42,698 bases of DNA from Prolixibacteraceae bacterium (GTDB lineage Bacteria; Bacteroidota; Bacteroidia; Bacteroidales; Prolixibacteraceae): contig JALOCD010000028.1 of NCBI GenBank assembly GCA_023228025.1, positions 1-42,698 of the forward strand, written 5' to 3'. Shown piece by piece: positions 42,608-42,698 of the stretch (the stretch's first letter is position 1; each line of letters opens with the position of its first letter). A program made the position numbers and the translations under genes. The notes under the pieces were generated by a model. The model had not been told where the DNA came from. It was given only the letters and a program-made list of their open reading frames with translations, and did not search any database.

Positions 42608-42671
42608 GCATAAGCTAAAGTTTATTAAATTAAGTTTTGAATTCAGTATTAATTTAAACAATAGCTTATGC
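42608..42671. repeat. Inverted repeat at right edge, possible insertion-sequence end or operator
   Basis: GCATAAGCTA at 42608-42617 and TAGCTTATGC at 42662-42671 are perfect 10-base inverted copies. Pairing continues inward as GTTT and AAATTAA blocks with a 3-base bulge, giving a long imperfect stem over 64 bases. The right arm overlaps an ATG at 42668. It may mark the edge of a mobile element or a regulatory hairpin; the window ends too soon to tell. Confidence 0.5.
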
Positions 42672-42698
42672 GAACAAAAGTTAATGAGAATTTGTTCA
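42668..42698 (+). CDS. Possible gene start truncated by window end
   Basis: ATG at 42668 opens a frame reading MRTKVNENLF to the last base. It starts inside the right arm of the inverted repeat at 42608-42671. Ten codons are too few to identify; a transposase or other gene is possible. The frame is otherwise unsupported. Confidence 0.2.
   Translation, partial: MRTKVNENLF

Overview
The window looks like a chromosomal segment of a Bacteroidota organism, probably Bacteroidales or Marinilabiliales-like. The evidence is gene content and order: a dUTPase / TPR lipoprotein / DUF4292 lipoprotein / EnvC-like block, a DUF3098 protein beside FtsX, a YfhO-family giant membrane protein, and ybeY-mnmG-apt-uvrC. 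Starts lack clear Shine-Dalgarno sequences, and several genes have TAnnTTTG boxes typical of Bacteroidota promoters upstream. No rRNA, tRNA or CRISPR array was recognised.

Layout. 1-2.5 kb: the 3' end of metH, a YceI-like periplasmic protein and a divergent Crp/Fnr regulator. 2.5-8.6 kb, minus strand: a flippase, dut, a TPR lipoprotein, a DUF4292 lipoprotein and a degenerate LytM (EnvC-type) cell-wall protein. 8.7-11.4 kb: a secreted glutaminyl cyclase, ruvB and a stand-alone receiver protein. 11.37-11.83 kb: a very AT-rich gene-free stretch with TTATTAACA-type repeats and a 17-bp palindrome. 11.8-18.2 kb, plus strand: rpiB, hemW, ybeY, mnmG, apt, uvrC. A perfect 16-bp parS palindrome lies one base after the mnmG stop codon.

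18.2-22.9 kb, minus strand: a TSUP permease, then a membrane-fusion lipoprotein, a TolC-type outer-membrane protein and lipoate ligase, with no pump gene among them. 23-29.2 kb: efp, separated by a bidirectional hairpin terminator from the minus-strand group yfhO-ftsX-DUF3098-truB-queA. 29.2-32.1 kb: a flippase and a family 2 glycosyltransferase, separated by a 206-bp structure bounded by 31-bp inverted repeats.

32.2-41.0 kb is a seven-gene minus-strand defence operon: hsdR, an SMC/RecF-like ATPase, a small PD-(D/E)xK-like protein, hsdM, hsdS, a HipA-like kinase and an unidentified 274-aa protein. The type I restriction-modification core is complete. The ATPase/nuclease-like pair and the kinase pair are extra modules on the same transcript and are the best candidates here for a little-described system. 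The window ends with repeats, a methyltransferase with an N-terminal zinc ribbon, and an inverted repeat at the right edge that overlaps a possible gene start.

The other main observation is the chromosome-organisation signal. The parS site, the AT-rich repeat-bearing gap about 4 kb away and the change from mostly leftward to rightward genes around that gap together suggest the window lies near the replication origin. This is inference and needs whole-genome skew to confirm.
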